64,000 nt of DNA from Paraburkholderia sejongensis. Lineage in GTDB: Bacteria > Pseudomonadota > Gammaproteobacteria > Burkholderiales > Burkholderiaceae. The position numbers were made by a program, and so were the translations under genes. Shown here piece by piece: positions 62,717-64,000 of this stretch (positions are counted from its first letter, which is position 1; each line of letters opens with the position of its first letter). The notes below the pieces were generated by a model. The model searched no databases and had not been told where the DNA came from. It saw nothing but the letters and a program-made list of their open reading frames with translations. The DNA is taken from assembly GCF_020880815.1 (NCBI RefSeq), contig NZ_JAJITD010000012.1, forward strand, positions 1-64,000, given 5' to 3'.

Positions 62717-64000
62717 CGCGGCGCGCGGTGCGGGCGCTCGCGCCCGCGGCGACGCTGTGGATGGCGACGTGCTGGCCGTTCGCATGCGGCAAGGCGATGG
62801 CGGCCGGGATCGAGCCGCCCGATGCGGCGGGGAAGGTCGGCGCAGCGGGCGCAGCGGGAGCCGAGGGCGCGGAGGGCGCGGAGGGCGGCGCGGGCGCAGC
62901 GGACACTGCGGCGAGCGCTGCCGCCGCCACATCCGCTGCCGCCGCAGCGCCGCAAACCACCGATGTCACTAACGCCGCCGACCCCACCGACGCCGCCCTG
63001 AAACTCGCCGACGCGACCCCCGACACGCCGGTGCAAACCGCGCGTCCGTGGAAGCTCGCGATCGAAGAAGCGCTGCGCGCGAGCGGCAGCCGCGACGGCA
63101 CGCACTCGGCCCGCAACCAGTTGTCGGTCGATTTCCAGTACGCGCAGGCGCTCGGCTCGGCGTTCGTCGTCAACTTCGCCGCGCGCTACGACCGTTTCGA
63201 TCCGATGTCGGCGCAGGCCGAATCGCATCGCGACGTGCCGCTGGTGAAGGAGGGCTATGTCAGCTGGCGTCTGTCGTCGCTGCAACAGCTCGACGTCGGC
63301 CGGATCAACGCGCGCATCGGCGCGGGGATCGGCTACAACCCGACCGACTTCTTCGGCGCCGGCGCGATCACCGCCGACGTGCGTCCCGATCCCGACAGCC
63401 GCCGTACCAACCGGCTCGGCAGCGTCGCGGTGCGTGCGCAGCAGCTGTGGGATACGGGCTCGCTGTCGCTCACGTATTCGCCGCGGCTCGCGAGCCGCAG
63501 CCTGCCGGGCAATCCGAACGCGTCGTCGGATTTGCAGCGCACCAACGGCGTCGAGCGCTGGGAGCTGCTCGGCAGTCAGCGGCTCGGCGCGAGCGTGCAG
63601 CCGCAATGGCTGATCTACGGCCAGCAGGGGCAGGCGCCGCAGTTCGGCCAGAACCTCAGCGTGCTGCTCGGCAATTCGGTGGTCGCTTATGCAGAGTGGA
63701 CCGGCGGGCGGCGCCGCTCGCTGATCGGCCGCGCGAACGGGATCGACGACACCGCGTTCCGCACGAGTTCGTCGATCGGCGCGACGTGGACGCTGCCGGT
63801 CGATCTGTCGCTGACCGCGGAGCTGCAAAGCAACGCGGCGGGCGCGAGCGCCGCGCAATGGCGCTCGCTCGCGGCCGCCAATCCGGCCGCGTGGGGCAAC
63901 GCGGTGCAGACCGCGGTGACCTCGCAGGAACTGCCGGCCCGGCACGCGCTGTTCGTGATGGCGATGTGGCGCAACCTCGGCATGCGCGGTCTGGACCTGT
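62713..64000 (+). CDS. Outer-membrane beta-barrel protein, 3'-truncated by window edge
   Basis: The frame opens at ATG 62713 inside the stop of the previous gene and runs off the window (429 codons seen). A signal-peptide-like N-terminus (LAPAATLWMATCW) precedes an Ala/Gly/Glu-rich low-complexity stretch (about residues 35-85). From about residue 115, alternating amphipathic strands with aromatic ends appear (LSVDFQYAQALGSAFVVNFAARYDRFD, SWRLSSLQQLDVGRI, GYNPTDFFG, VAYAEWTGGRR), typical of a porin-sized barrel of the DUF1302-like kind. The GYNPTDFF pattern matches that group. It would be the outer-membrane exit or acceptor of the export route (inference). Confidence 0.8.
   Translation, partial: MTRRAVRALAPAATLWMATCWPFACGKAMAAGIEPPDAAGKVGAAGAAGAEGAEGAEGGAGAADTAASAAAATSAAAAAPQTTDVTNAADPTDAALKLADATPDTPVQTARPWKLAIEEALRASGSRDGTHSARNQLSVDFQYAQALGSAFVVNFAARYDRFDPMSAQAESHRDVPLVKEGYVSWRLSSLQQLDVGRINARIGAGIGYNPTDFFGAGAITADVRPDPDSRRTNRLGSVAVRAQQLWDTGSLSLTYSPRLASRSLPGNPNASSDLQRTNGVERWELLGSQRLGASVQPQWLIYGQQGQAPQFGQNLSVLLGNSVVAYAEWTGGRRRSLIGRANGIDDTAFRTSSSIGATWTLPVDLSLTAELQSNAAGASAAQWRSLAAANPAAWGNAVQTAVTSQELPARHALFVMAMWRNLGMRGLDL

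Overview
The window is high-GC DNA with the gene style of a Burkholderia/Paraburkholderia-type betaproteobacterium. The main clues are two DUF2827 proteins, a trimeric autotransporter with an extended (ESPR) signal peptide, an RcsB-like regulator facing a large hybrid kinase, and dense overlapping operons. No rRNA, tRNA, CRISPR array, phage module or complete insertion sequence was seen. The genus is inferred from gene content and composition, not from a marker gene.

Layout. 1-8.6 kb: 3' part of a giant classical autotransporter built from about six near-identical 1.1-kb modules. 8.7-13.8 kb: RcsB-like response regulator diverging from a hybrid kinase (H524-D939-H1063), followed by an orphan DUF4096 transposase-like gene with its own terminator. 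14.4-16.8 kb: secreted catalase plus ankyrin lipoprotein (katB-ankB type). 17.0-22.4 kb: GntR regulator with a clear palindromic operator, polar amino-acid-type ABC importer, GGT-family Ntn hydrolase and a PPC/DUF296 protein. 22.4-28.2 kb, minus strand: LysR regulator, SDR, MFS importer and split transketolase (a probable catabolic operon), plus a LysE-type exporter. 28.6-33.8 kb: GH28 polygalacturonase-like lipoprotein and a convergent secreted phosphodiesterase sharing a bidirectional terminator, then abutting remnants of a sulfatase and a LysR gene.

34.3-45.7 kb is a surface-adhesin island. It holds a 1467-residue trimeric autotransporter whose stalk is extremely Ser/Thr-rich and periodic, followed by two DUF2827 proteins, a TPR-glycosyltransferase-like protein, a second TPR protein and a flavin-dependent halogenase-family protein. 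I infer that the downstream genes modify the adhesin.

46.0-64.0 kb (runs off the window) is the most unusual part. It is one tightly packed operon encoding an acyltransferase-ACP protein, a 2005-residue synthase (FabL-like reductase, KS, KS-like/CLF, KR, DH), a cytochrome P450 fused to a KR and a DH-like tail, a flavin monooxygenase, an ABC ATPase and MacB/LolE-type permease, a LolA-like periplasmic protein and an outer-membrane beta-barrel. Read together, it looks like a self-contained route that builds a reduced acyl/polyketide chain, oxidises it twice and moves it to the outer membrane. Domain identities come from visible motifs. The product and the export role are inference.
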